Shown in pieces: positions 19,280 through 27,617 of a DNA stretch of 64,000 bases. How positions within the stretch are numbered: the stretch's first letter is position 1; each line of letters begins with the position of its first letter. Below the pieces are notes generated by a model, which was not told where the DNA came from, made no database searches, and saw only the letters and a program-made list of their open reading frames with translations. Source of the DNA: Actinobacteria bacterium HGW-Actinobacteria-7 (GTDB lineage: Bacteria > Actinomycetota > Coriobacteriia > Anaerosomatales > PHET01); NCBI GenBank assembly GCA_002841275.1, contig PHET01000013.1, positions 1-64,000 on the forward strand, in the 5' to 3' direction. The position numbers were made by a program, and so were the translations under genes.

Positions 19280-20803
19280 TCACCAACCTTCCAGTAGTTC
19301 AGCGACCGCGACAGGCAAGTAGTCAGGCAGGTCCTCAGAGGTCACACACAGCGGCGTGAGAACGCGTGCAGCCGCATCACCGGCTCGTCCATGCAGATAG
19401 GCCCCCAGCGCGGCCGCCTGGAAGGGTTCAAGGCCCTGAGCCAGTAGTGCGCCCACGACGCCCGCGAGTACGTCTCCCGAGCCGGCCGTCGCCAGCGCCA
19501 CCGAGCCACTCGTGTTGATCACCTGACGGCCTCGCATGCTCACGACGGTGCCAGCCCCCTTGAGCACCACCGTCCGAGAAGGGCCCGCCAGCGCTGCCGA
19601 CGCCGCAATGCGGTCCTCCTGGACCTGCTCAGTCGTCATGCCAAGCAGCCGACCCAACTCTCCCGGGTGTGGCGTGAGTACGGTTGAGGCAGTCCGTTGC
19701 TCAAGAAGCGCCACGTGATCGATGAACGCGTTCAGGCCGTCGGCGTCCAACACCAGCGGCTTGTCGAGGGCGGCGACCAACGTACGAACGGTCGCCGCGG
19801 TCCCGTCAGCCACAGTCAGCCCCGGGCCCAGAACGACGGCATCGAATTCGGTGGCCAAATCTCGCGCCGCAACGGCGGCCGCAGACGAGAAGACGCGGCC
19901 GGACGCTGGCAGTCCTACCACCGGCACGGCGAGCAGGTGCGTCTGCACGACCGCGACAACCGGCTCTGGTACCGCAAGCGTGACGTAACCCGCGCCCGCT
20001 CGAAGCGCTCCCCGGGCCGCGAGCACCGCCGCGCCCGGGTAGAAGCCCGATCCGGCTATCACCAGCACGCGGCCTCGCTGGTTCTTGTGAGCGTCCGGTG
20101 CTGGGACGGCCAGCAGCCCCGCATAGTCTTGGGGTGACCAGACCTCAGGAGCACCGTCCAGCAACGGGAAGTGGGTCGGAATGCCCAGGTCCGCAATCAG
20201 CAACTCGCCTGCCCGGCCTGCTCCGGGAAAGAGCATGAGCCCGAGCTTGGGACTGGTGAACGTAACGGTGCAGTCAGCGTTCACGGCGTGCACATCGCAC
20301 GAACCGGTGCTCAAGTCGACACCAGTGGGTCCGTCCACCGACAGGACAAAGGCTCCGGATTCATTGATCGCATCACACCACTGGCTCACGTTCCTGCGCA
20401 GCGGAAGTGTTGCCCCGGTGCCCAGAAGTGCATCCACAACGGCCGAGATCTCCGGTGCGTCGAGGTTCGGCGAGCCGGGAGGGACGCTCCATTCCACCCC
20501 GGCTTCAATAGCCTTCGATGCGGCATCTGCGGCGATTCCCGTGAGCTGTCCGGGCTCATGCAGCGACATCACGGTGACCTGCCGCCCGGCCGCATGCAGT
20601 TCGCGCGCGGCAACCCACCCGTCTCCACCGTTGTTGCCGGATCCCGCGAGCACGACGATTGCGCCGTCGGGCACGCGCTCCGCAAGAGCCTGCGCAACAG
20701 TCAGCCCTGCCGACTCCATCAGCGCGGCCAGCGTGGTGCCCGCCTCCGCCACGGCGCGCCGTTCCACCGCAAGTGCCTGCTTGGCGGTCAATGCCCGAAG
20801 CAT
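19280..20803 (-). CDS. nnr: Bifunctional NAD(P)H-hydrate epimerase / ADP(ATP)-dependent dehydratase
   Basis: This 507-aa fusion repairs hydrated NAD(P)H. The N-terminal YjeF_N epimerase domain (about 1-215) has GSGNNGGDGWVAARELH near residue 55. The C-terminal ribokinase-like dehydratase domain (about 225-507) has LVLDADGLNAF, LTPHPGELGRL and ATAGSGDVLAGVVGA. The fused form is common in bacteria. It lies between acpS and alr with short gaps (36 and 1 bases), an arrangement also seen in other bacteria. Confidence 0.96.
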   Translation of the reverse strand: MLRALTAKQALAVERRAVAEAGTTLAALMESAGLTVAQALAERVPDGAIVVLAGSGNNGGDGWVAARELHAAGRQVTVMSLHEPGQLTGIAADAASKAIEAGVEWSVPPGSPNLDAPEISAVVDALLGTGATLPLRRNVSQWCDAINESGAFVLSVDGPTGVDLSTGSCDVHAVNADCTVTFTSPKLGLMLFPGAGRAGELLIADLGIPTHFPLLDGAPEVWSPQDYAGLLAVPAPDAHKNQRGRVLVIAGSGFYPGAAVLAARGALRAGAGYVTLAVPEPVVAVVQTHLLAVPVVGLPASGRVFSSAAAVAARDLATEFDAVVLGPGLTVADGTAATVRTLVAALDKPLVLDADGLNAFIDHVALLEQRTASTVLTPHPGELGRLLGMTTEQVQEDRIAASAALAGPSRTVVLKGAGTVVSMRGRQVINTSGSVALATAGSGDVLAGVVGALLAQGLEPFQAAALGAYLHGRAGDAAARVLTPLCVTSEDLPDYLPVAVAELLEGW

Positions 20804-20839
20804 CGCATCTCCCCTGCAACTAGACCGTGGGTCGGAATC

Positions 20840-21367
20840 TCACCTTGCCGAGCCCGGCTCCCCACCTTCGACGTCTGCGACTGAATCGGCCGTTCCTGTG
20901 CCCACCTCATCAAGCATGGCTCGGGCCTCTTTGAACTGGGCAGCAAGCTCTGCCTTGGGATCCAGGCGGTCGTCTTTGCGGGGACGAGCATCGACTGTGA
21001 TAGCGACTGCTGAAGCCACCGCGGTCGTGTGCGTGAATGAAAGCGAAAGGTGCATCTCGATGACGCCCAGTTCGTCCGCGCGTTCCGCGGCCCGTCCGCT
21101 CAGTCGCGGGACAGGCCTTCCCGAAGCTTCCCGCACAACCTCGACATCACAGAACCGCATGCCGCGAAACCCGGTGCCCAGCGCCTTTAGTACGGCCTCC
21201 TTCGCAGCGAACCGCAACGCGTAGTGGACCTCCGGACGAGAACGGGTCTCGCAGTAGCGGCGTTCCTCGGCCGAGAAGATCCGTTCCTTCATTCGAGGCC
21301 GGCGCGCCAAGGCGTCGCGCATCCTGTCGATCTCAACGATGTCGACTCCCAGACCCAGAACACTCAT
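20840..21367 (-). CDS. acpS: Holo-[acyl-carrier-protein] synthase with C-terminal extension
   Basis: The enzyme transfers 4'-phosphopantetheine from CoA to acyl carrier protein. The first ~125 residues are a complete AcpS: GLGVDIVEIDRM near residue 5 (metal-binding Asp), FAAKEAVLKALG near 53 with the second metal ligand, and SLSFTHTTAVASAVAI near 107. At 175 aa it is about 45 residues longer than usual; the extra tail is charged, has a short predicted helix (KAELAAQFKEARAML) and a disordered end. It begins two bases after the glmS stop. Confidence 0.94.
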   Translation of the reverse strand: MSVLGLGVDIVEIDRMRDALARRPRMKERIFSAEERRYCETRSRPEVHYALRFAAKEAVLKALGTGFRGMRFCDVEVVREASGRPVPRLSGRAAERADELGVIEMHLSLSFTHTTAVASAVAITVDARPRKDDRLDPKAELAAQFKEARAMLDEVGTGTADSVADVEGGEPGSAR

Positions 21368-21369
21368 CG

Positions 21370-23193
21370 CTACTCCACCGTCACGGACTTGGCGAGGTTG
21401 CGCGGTTGATCCACGTTACACCCGCGCCGCTTCGCCACATAGTAGCTGAGCAACTGCAACGGAACAGTGGCCGGAATGGCCGAAAGTGCCTCGCTGGTCT
21501 GCGGGATGTGGAGAACGAACTCTGCATGGTTGCGGATGTCATCGTCACCCGAAGTGGCGACGGCTATCACCTGTGCACCACGGGCGCGAACCTCCTGGAT
21601 GTTGCTCACTACCTTCTCGTACGTGTGCCCCTGGGTGGCAACCACCACCACGGGGACCTGGTCGGTAATGAGCGCGATCGGTCCATGCTTCATCTCGCCA
21701 GCAGGATAGGCCTCCGCGTGTATGTAGCTGATCTCCTTGAGCTTCAGCGCACCTTCCATGGCCACCGGAACTCCCACTCCCCTTCCAAGGAACAGGGAAC
21801 TGGTGGCGTCCGCGAACAACTCGGCACACTCCTGAAGCTCCTCGAGGCTACCCAGTATCGCCTCCACGACATCGGGAAGCGTACTGAGCTCATCGAAGAT
21901 GCTCTGTACTCGTTCAGAACCCAGCGTGCCTTTGGCCTGCGCCAGCTTCAGCCCCAGCACGTTGAGCGCTGCGATCTGAGCAGTGAAGGTCTTGGTCGCA
22001 GCAACGCCTATCTCCGGGCCGGCGTGAGTATAGATGACGCCATCGGACTCGCGGGTCACGCGGGAACCGACGACGTTCGTTATCGCGATGACCTTTGCGC
22101 CCCGCAGACGCGCCTCGCGAACTCCGGCAAGCGTGTCCGCTGTCTCGCCGGACTGTGTGATGGCAACAACGAGCGTCTCATCATCGACGATGGGGTCGTT
22201 GTAGCGAAACTCGCTCGAGCACAAGACCTCGACCGGAATCCGCGCCCACTGCTCGATCAGTGACTTGGCGACAAAGCCGGCGTGCAACGACGTGCCGCAC
22301 GCGATCACGAACACTCGCGCGATGCCAGCGATCTCCTCGGCCGTCATGGCCAATTCCGACAGTTGTATCTCACCGTCGTTCATGCGCCCGCGCAGTGTCT
22401 CTCGAAGGGCCTTGGGCTGCTCGAATATCTCCTTGAGCATGAAGTCCTCGAAGCCGCCCTTCTCGGCGGCATCCAGATCCCATTCGACATGCAGCATCTC
22501 AGGCACGACCGGCCTGAGTGCCAAGTCGAACACATCGACCGAGTCCGCCGTGACAACCGCGATCTCCCCGTCGTGCAACACCACAACCTCACGCGTGAAC
22601 TCCAGCACCGCCGGAATATCACTGGCCACGATGTTCTCACCGTCTCCGGCGCCGATGATCAGCGGAGAGTCCTTGCGCGCCGCGACGATCACGTCCGGGT
22701 GGTCGAGATGGACCACGCCCAGCGCGTAGGCACCTTCGAGGCGCTTCAGCGACTTGGCCACGGCCACCTTCAGGTCACCCTCGTAGTAGCTCTCGATCAG
22801 ATGCGCGACCATCTCCGTGTCGGTCTCGGAACGGATCATGTGGCCGGTCGCCCGAAGCTCTTCTCTGAGCTCGACGTAGTTCTCGATGATGCCGTTGTGC
22901 ACGATCGCGATCCGCTCGGTGCAGTCGCGGTGAGGGTGGGCGTTCTCTTCGCTCGGCTTGCCATGCGTCGCCCAGCGCGTGTGTCCGATTCCAACGTTGC
23001 CCGCAACAGGGCTCGTTCCGAGCGCGTTTTGCAGATTGACCAATTTGCCCACGCGGCGCGTGGTCGTGAGCTCTCCGGCATCGATGATGGCCACACCAGC
23101 CGAATCGTATCCACGGTACTCAAGTCTTGCGAGCCCACTCAGCAAGACGTCACTTGCCTGCCTGGGTCCGATGTATCCGACGATTCCACACAT
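21370..23193 (-). CDS. glmS: Glutamine-fructose-6-phosphate aminotransferase (isomerizing)
   Basis: The 607-aa enzyme makes glucosamine-6-phosphate, the first step of UDP-GlcNAc synthesis. It starts MCGIVGYIG, so Cys2 becomes the N-terminal nucleophile after Met removal, followed by the glutaminase domain (to about 240) with GHTRWATHGKPSEENAHPH and two SIS sugar-isomerase domains, ending LAKSVTVE. A glmS ribozyme lies 87 bases upstream, so expression should fall when GlcN6P accumulates. glmM, the next enzyme of the pathway, lies upstream, and acpS, nnr and alr follow. Confidence 0.98.
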   Translation of the reverse strand: MCGIVGYIGPRQASDVLLSGLARLEYRGYDSAGVAIIDAGELTTTRRVGKLVNLQNALGTSPVAGNVGIGHTRWATHGKPSEENAHPHRDCTERIAIVHNGIIENYVELREELRATGHMIRSETDTEMVAHLIESYYEGDLKVAVAKSLKRLEGAYALGVVHLDHPDVIVAARKDSPLIIGAGDGENIVASDIPAVLEFTREVVVLHDGEIAVVTADSVDVFDLALRPVVPEMLHVEWDLDAAEKGGFEDFMLKEIFEQPKALRETLRGRMNDGEIQLSELAMTAEEIAGIARVFVIACGTSLHAGFVAKSLIEQWARIPVEVLCSSEFRYNDPIVDDETLVVAITQSGETADTLAGVREARLRGAKVIAITNVVGSRVTRESDGVIYTHAGPEIGVAATKTFTAQIAALNVLGLKLAQAKGTLGSERVQSIFDELSTLPDVVEAILGSLEELQECAELFADATSSLFLGRGVGVPVAMEGALKLKEISYIHAEAYPAGEMKHGPIALITDQVPVVVVATQGHTYEKVVSNIQEVRARGAQVIAVATSGDDDIRNHAEFVLHIPQTSEALSAIPATVPLQLLSYYVAKRRGCNVDQPRNLAKSVTVE

Positions 23194-23280
23194 GGGTCAC
23201 AGCCCTTCAGGTAGGGTTCTGGATTCAGAAGACTGCGCTTCCCGCACGGAGCACACATGCCCCGGGGTCACGCTTGAACT

Positions 23281-23456
23281 CGGATCGCAGCCGCTTTGTC
23301 ACTGCGGTCGCCCGCAGGATTTGTCGGCAACGTATCGACTCCGGTGAGCCGGAGGGCCATCCGCCGAATGTTCGATAAGCCCTCACCTCGTCGACTGGCT
23401 CTGCGAGAGCATCTCGCGCGACACCGTGTCAGCGGTGCCTTGCCAGTCCTGGCGCT
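23281..23456 (-). ncRNA. glmS ribozyme (GlcN6P-dependent self-cleaving riboswitch)
   Basis: In the glmS leader the minus strand begins A|GCGCC (cleavage expected between 23456 and 23455), as in known glmS ribozymes. A helix forms between GACTGGC (23442-23448) and GCCAGTC (23393-23399), the P1 position, followed directly by GACGAGG. The conserved core TTATCGAACATTCGGCGG (23361-23378) is flanked by GAGGG/CCCTC. Distally CTGCGG-GCGA-CCGCAG (23302-23317) forms a GNRA-capped stem inside CGTTGCCG/CGGCTGCG, like P4 and its supporting helix. Known ribozymes (RF00234) sense GlcN6P and reduce glmS mRNA after cleavage. Gene context and order of elements agree. Outer boundaries are approximate. Confidence 0.92.
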
Positions 23457-23515
23457 TGCAACACATCAGATCAACGATGGGCAACTCCTCTCACTCGGAT
23501 ACCGGTGCCATCACG

Positions 23516-23524
23516 ATTGTATCA
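23516..23524 (-). promoter_or_regulatory. Extended -10 promoter of glmS
   Basis: The minus strand reads TGATACAAT, a perfect TGn plus TACAAT extended -10 element. The -35 region is poor, as is common for extended -10 promoters. Initiation would be near 23509, leaving about 50 bases of leader 5' of the ribozyme cleavage site. Confidence 0.7.
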
Positions 23525-23594
23525 GCACGCGAGCGGGCTCAGTTGACGTCCGTATGACAGGATGATGGCAGCCGGATCGATGTCCGCCCGACCG

Positions 23595-24938
23595 CTATGC
23601 CTGATTGAGTTCGGCCTCAACCACCGCGACCAACCGGTCTGCAACCTCTTGTGCACGCAGCTGTTCGGCGGCCTCGACCATCACGCGAACCAGGGGTTCC
23701 GTCCCGCTCGCACGAACGAGGACACGTCCCGAGTCGCCCAGCTCCGCCTCTGCGGCATGAATCGCCTCGCCCAAGGCAACACTGGTCGCAAGCCGGGAAC
23801 GGTCTTCGACGTGAACGTTCTCGAGTACTTGCGGATAGTGCGTCATCACCGAGACGAGCTCGGAGACGGATCTGCCATCCGTGCGCGCCATACACGCGAA
23901 CTGCAACGCGGTCACCAAGCCATCCCCAGTGGTGTTGTGATCCAGGAAGATGATGTGACCTGACTGCTCACCGCCCAGGTTCGCCTCCATGGCCTGCATC
24001 TGCTCGAGGACGTAGCGATCGCCGACTTTGGTCTTGACCACCTGAATGCCTGCCTCGCGCATCGCGACTTCGAACCCTAGATTCGCCATGACCGTGGATA
24101 CCACGGTGTTTCCCGCCAACCTGCCGGCCCGGGCCATGTGCACCGCGCACACAGCCATAATCTGGTCGCCGTCAACCGGCACGCCCCGCTCATCGACCAT
24201 CAGGACCCTGTCGGCGTCGCCGTCGTGTGCGAGACCCATCGCGAAACCGCCCGCGCGCACCAGCTCGCCGAGCGGATCCAGGTTGGTCGAACCGCATCCC
24301 ACGTTGATGTCCATGCCGTCGTACTCACAGTTGATGGCCACAACCTCCGCGCCCAATCTTCTGAGCGCCTCCGGAGTGGAGATTGCAGCCGCGCCATGCC
24401 CGCAGTCCACAGCGATCCTGAGTCCCGACAGGCCGCACTCAACCGTCGAGACTGCATGCCCGATGTAGCGCTCCAGCGCATCCTCGATGTGCTCGACACT
24501 ACCCACACGCGAGCCTACCGGCCGCTGCCAGTCGCGCTCGCCGAAACAGAAGGCTTCAATCTCGTCTTCAAGCTCGTCGGGCAGCTTCAGGCCTTCTCGG
24601 CTGAAGAGTTTGATGCCGTTGTACTCGGGGGGGTTGTGACTTGCCGAGATGACCACTCCACCATCCGCGCCCAACTCACGTACGAGGTGCGCCACACCCG
24701 GAGTCGGGATGACGCCGCACAGCAGTGCGTCACCTCCCCCGGCGGTGATACCGGCAACCAGCGCCGCTTCGAGCATCTGCCCGCTGCGTCGCGTGTCGCG
24801 TCCCACGACGATACGTCCCGCGCCACGGTCGCCCAGGAAGTGTCCGGCGGCCTCACCGAGCTTGAAGGTCAACTCCGGGCTCAAGTGGGCGTTGGCTATG
24901 CCGCGAACCCCATCGGTACCGAACAGTCTTGTGCCCAC
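23595..24938 (-). CDS. glmM: Phosphoglucosamine mutase
   Basis: This 447-aa enzyme converts glucosamine-6-phosphate to glucosamine-1-phosphate. It begins RLFGTDGVRGIAN, has the phosphoserine loop ISASHNPPEYNG near residue 100, the metal loop DGDADRVLMVDE near 240 and the phosphate-binding RASGTEPLVRVM near 410. It precedes glmS, whose product it consumes; both are steps to UDP-GlcNAc. It follows the rpsI terminator, so it probably has its own promoter, which I could not place, or relies on read-through. Confidence 0.98.
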   Translation of the reverse strand: MGTRLFGTDGVRGIANAHLSPELTFKLGEAAGHFLGDRGAGRIVVGRDTRRSGQMLEAALVAGITAGGGDALLCGVIPTPGVAHLVRELGADGGVVISASHNPPEYNGIKLFSREGLKLPDELEDEIEAFCFGERDWQRPVGSRVGSVEHIEDALERYIGHAVSTVECGLSGLRIAVDCGHGAAAISTPEALRRLGAEVVAINCEYDGMDINVGCGSTNLDPLGELVRAGGFAMGLAHDGDADRVLMVDERGVPVDGDQIMAVCAVHMARAGRLAGNTVVSTVMANLGFEVAMREAGIQVVKTKVGDRYVLEQMQAMEANLGGEQSGHIIFLDHNTTGDGLVTALQFACMARTDGRSVSELVSVMTHYPQVLENVHVEDRSRLATSVALGEAIHAAEAELGDSGRVLVRASGTEPLVRVMVEAAEQLRAQEVADRLVAVVEAELNQA

Positions 24939-24961
24939 GGCTCTGCCTCCCTGATACGAAA

Positions 24962-24988
24962 CGGGGCTCGCCGCGATGGCGAGCCCCG
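24962..24988 (-). terminator. Terminator after rplM-rpsI
   Basis: An 11-bp perfect stem (CGGGGCTCGCC / GGCGAGCCCCG) with a 5-nt loop lies 30 bases after the rpsI stop. On the minus strand the stem is followed by TTTCG, a short T-tract. Confidence 0.75.
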
Positions 24989-25017
24989 ATGTGGTTCGAG
25001 TTTGCGGTCGAATGGTC

Positions 25018-25416
25018 CTAGCGCTTCGAGAACTGCGGCTTCTTGCGGGCCTTCTTCAGACCGTACTTCTTGCGCTCGACCATACGAGGGTCACGGCGCA
25101 GCAGACCTGCCTTCTTCAGCTCGGCACGGTAGTCGTCACCGGCCTCGAGGAGCGCACGGGCGATACCGTGACGCAGCGCACCGGACTGACCCGACACGCC
25201 GCCACCGTGAAGGGTCGCGATGACGTCGAAGCGATCGACGGTCTCGGTGACCTTGAACGGAATGAGGGCGAAGTTCACGAGTGCCGTGCGGCCGAAGTAC
25301 TCAAGCGCCGGCTTCTTGTTGCAGGTGACCTGACCGGTACCGGGCACAAGGCGCACGCGCGCAACGGCGTTCTTGCGGCGGCCCGTACCCAGGTAGACTG
25401 CTTTGTTCTCAGCCAT
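25018..25416 (-). CDS. rpsI: 30S ribosomal protein S9
   Basis: The 132-aa S9 begins [23 protein letters not shown], the family signature, and ends in the basic tail [12 protein letters not shown] that reaches the P-site tRNA. Length is normal. It is the second gene of the rplM-rpsI pair, three bases after rplM, and is followed by a strong hairpin terminator. Confidence 0.98.
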   Translation of the reverse strand: MAENKAVYLGTGRRKNAVARVRLVPGTGQVTCNKKPALEYFGRTALVNFALIPFKVTETVDRFDVIATLHGGGVSGQSGALRHGIARALLEAGDDYRAELKKAGLLRRDPRMVERKKYGLKKARKKPQFSKR

Positions 25417-25419
25417 GGA

Positions 25420-25854
25420 CTAACCCTCCAGCGTGATCTGACGCGGCATCTGAGCCTCGTGCGGATGCTCGGGGCCTGCGTAGACCTTGAGCTTGCGATT
25501 CATGGCGCGTCCCAGAGTGTTCTTGGGGAGCATGCCCTTGATGGCCTTCTCGAGGATGCGCTCAGGGTGCTTCTCAAGCATGGTCTTGAACGGAACCTCC
25601 TTGAGCCCACCGGGATACCCACTGTGTGAGTAGTAGTTCTTGGTGTTGGCCTTGTTGCCGGTGAGGCGAACCTTCTCGGCATTGATAATGACGACGAAGT
25701 CGCCAGTGTCGACGTGCTTGGTGTAGGTCGGCTTACGCTTGCCCTTGAGAATCTGGGCAACCTCGCTCGCGAGACGACCAAGCACCATATCCGTGGCGTC
25801 GACGAGGAGCCACTCGCGCTCGACTTCGCCTGGCTTGGCGTGGTAGGTCTTCAA
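25420..25854 (-). CDS. rplM: 50S ribosomal protein L13
   Basis: The track starts at a TTG (25866), but a second TTG at 25854 is preferred: GGAGG lies five to six bases before it, and it gives the standard [16 protein letters not shown]-terminus and a 144-aa length. L13 is an early assembly protein of the 50S subunit. Conserved segments include [15 protein letters not shown] and the central ...[18 protein letters not shown] clear sigma-A promoter lies 70 bases upstream, so rplM-rpsI is its own transcription unit. Confidence 0.97.
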   Translation of the reverse strand: MKTYHAKPGEVEREWLLVDATDMVLGRLASEVAQILKGKRKPTYTKHVDTGDFVVIINAEKVRLTGNKANTKNYYSHSGYPGGLKEVPFKTMLEKHPERILEKAIKGMLPKNTLGRAMNRKLKVYAGPEHPHEAQMPRQITLEG

Positions 25855-25923
25855 CGGATCCTCCAACTGAAAGTGAACATCATAGGCGTTCGCTCACGGG
25901 GCTAGCGGAAGGCGAACCCTGCC

Positions 25924-25952
25924 ATTCTATGCGGGAGCGGCCTCAGCGTCAA
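25924..25952 (-). promoter_or_regulatory. Sigma-A-type promoter of rplM-rpsI
   Basis: On the minus strand TTGACG (25947-25952) and TAGAAT (25924-25929) are separated by 17 bases, between truA and rplM. An 8-bp inverted repeat (CGGGAGCG at 25932-25939 / CGCTCCCG at 25959-25966) straddles the spacer and -35 box; it may be the end of the truA transcript or an operator. Confidence 0.85.
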
Positions 25953-25998
25953 CAAACACGCTCCCGGGCGTATCCACCCCCACTTCCGCGAGAACTCT

Positions 25999-26814
25999 CT
26001 ATCGCCACACGTCAGGCGAGTAGTCCACCGAGTGCAGCGTGAGTCCATGAGCGGGCGCCGTCTGACCCGCGGCGGCTCGTGACCGGGCCGCGAGGCATTC
26101 TTCGACCCACGACGGCTCCCTCCGACCCGCGCCCACATCGACCAGTGTCCCTACCATCGTGCGCACCATTGAGTGCAGGAACGCATTGCCCACGACTCGC
26201 ACCGTGAGGCAGGCTTCTCCCAGGTGCTCCTCCGGCATGATCTCAACGGCCTCCACCCTGCGAACAGTGGGCTTTCCCTCGGCGGAGTTGCTTACGCAGA
26301 AGCTGCGGAAGTCATGCTCGCCCTCGAACAGAGTGGCTCCCTCCCGCATTGCATCGACATCCAAGTTCTTGGTGACATGCCAGGCGAACCTGCTCAAGAA
26401 CAGCGGAGGGATACGACCGGCGACAATGCGATAGCGGTACTCGCGCCTGCGCGCATCAAACCTCGCCGAGAAGCCCGCACGAGCCAACCGGACTTCGCGA
26501 ACCACGATGGCGTCTCCTATGAGCGCGTCGAGCGACCGACGAATACGAAACGGATCCACGGTCCCTGCGCGCGCTTCAAAGCTGATGACCTGCCCAAGTG
26601 CGTGGACACCGGTGTCCGTGCGCCCCGCCCCAACCGTCTCCACCGGGTATCGCAAGACCGTTCGAAGGGCATCCTCAACGCGTCCCTGTACTGTCTCCAA
26701 ACCTGGCTGCCGGGCAAACCCGCAGAAGGGCGTGCCATCATAGGCCACAAACAAGGCGACCGATTCTGGCGCATCATTATCACGCGTCTCGCTGTCGTCG
26801 CTGAACCGGTCCAA
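25999..26814 (-). CDS. truA: tRNA pseudouridine(38-40) synthase TruA
   Basis: The 271-aa enzyme modifies U38-U40 in the anticodon stem. The catalytic aspartate is in GAGRTDTGVHA near residue 65, preceded by VAYDGTPFCGFARQPG near 28. The start is TTG 26814 with GGAGG six bases upstream. An acidic N-terminal stretch of about 18 residues precedes the conserved fold. It lies 11 bases after ecfT and appears to close the rplQ-ecf-truA run. Confidence 0.95.
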   Translation of the reverse strand: MDRFSDDSETRDNDAPESVALFVAYDGTPFCGFARQPGLETVQGRVEDALRTVLRYPVETVGAGRTDTGVHALGQVISFEARAGTVDPFRIRRSLDALIGDAIVVREVRLARAGFSARFDARRREYRYRIVAGRIPPLFLSRFAWHVTKNLDVDAMREGATLFEGEHDFRSFCVSNSAEGKPTVRRVEAVEIMPEEHLGEACLTVRVVGNAFLHSMVRTMVGTLVDVGAGRREPSWVEECLAARSRAAAGQTAPAHGLTLHSVDYSPDVWR

Positions 26815-26825
26815 CCTCTTCCTCC

Positions 26826-27617
26826 CTACAACAGAATTGCCACGGCTGCCGAGAGTATCACGGTGACCACCAGAACGGCCCAGTCGGTTGGTCTCAAAAC
26901 GAGTTCACGCAGGCGCGATCGGCCACGGCCGGTGTAGCAGCGCGACTCCATGGCGATCGCCAGATCGTCGGCACGTCGGAACAGCCGCACGAACAGCGGT
27001 ATCAGCACGGGCACCCACGCCTTCGCACGCTTGAAGGGCCCGCCGCTGTCGAACACTGCGCCCCTCGCCGTCTGCGCGACCACAATCCGTTCGGCCTCCT
27101 CGGCGGTCGTGGGTATGAATCGCAAGGCTATCGAGAACATCATCGCGACGTCGTCGACCGGGAATCGTACGAGCGCAAGCGGACGCAGCATCGATGCCAG
27201 CGCATCAGTCAACGCCACGGGAGAACTCGTAAGCGTCACCAGAGAGGCCCCCAGCATCAACACGATGATCCGCAGTGCGAGAAACGCCCCCGCGGACAGC
27301 CCGAGACCGTCAACAGACACCGGTCCGAACGCAAAGGACGCTTCGGCTGACTTCCATCGCAGCGCATGAACCAACAGGGTGAACAGCAACAGCCACACGA
27401 CCGGCTTCAGACCCCGCAGCGCCAGTCTCCATGGCACACCGGCGATCCGGACGGTCATGACAACGGCGGCCGCGATGACCAGCAGCCCCGGCCACCCCCC
27501 CACCGAGAACAACGTCACAGTGAGCGCGACCATGACCGAGATCTTGACCCGCGAATCAAGACGGTGAACGGGCGAGTCGCCCGGAACGAACTGGCCAAAC
27601 GGAACCGGAACACTCAT
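26826..27617 (-). CDS. ecfT: ECF transporter transmembrane subunit EcfT
   Basis: The 263-aa membrane protein of the CbiQ/EcfT family couples ATPases EcfA1 and EcfA2 to substrate-binding S components for vitamin or metal uptake. It has about five hydrophobic segments and the two coupling motifs, AQTARGA near residue 182 and SRCYTGRGRSRL near 230. The start overlaps the ecfA2 stop (ATGA). No S component is encoded in this window, so the module is probably the shared housekeeping type. Confidence 0.94.
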   Translation of the reverse strand: MSVPVPFGQFVPGDSPVHRLDSRVKISVMVALTVTLFSVGGWPGLLVIAAAVVMTVRIAGVPWRLALRGLKPVVWLLLFTLLVHALRWKSAEASFAFGPVSVDGLGLSAGAFLALRIIVLMLGASLVTLTSSPVALTDALASMLRPLALVRFPVDDVAMMFSIALRFIPTTAEEAERIVVAQTARGAVFDSGGPFKRAKAWVPVLIPLFVRLFRRADDLAIAMESRCYTGRGRSRLRELVLRPTDWAVLVVTVILSAAVAILL

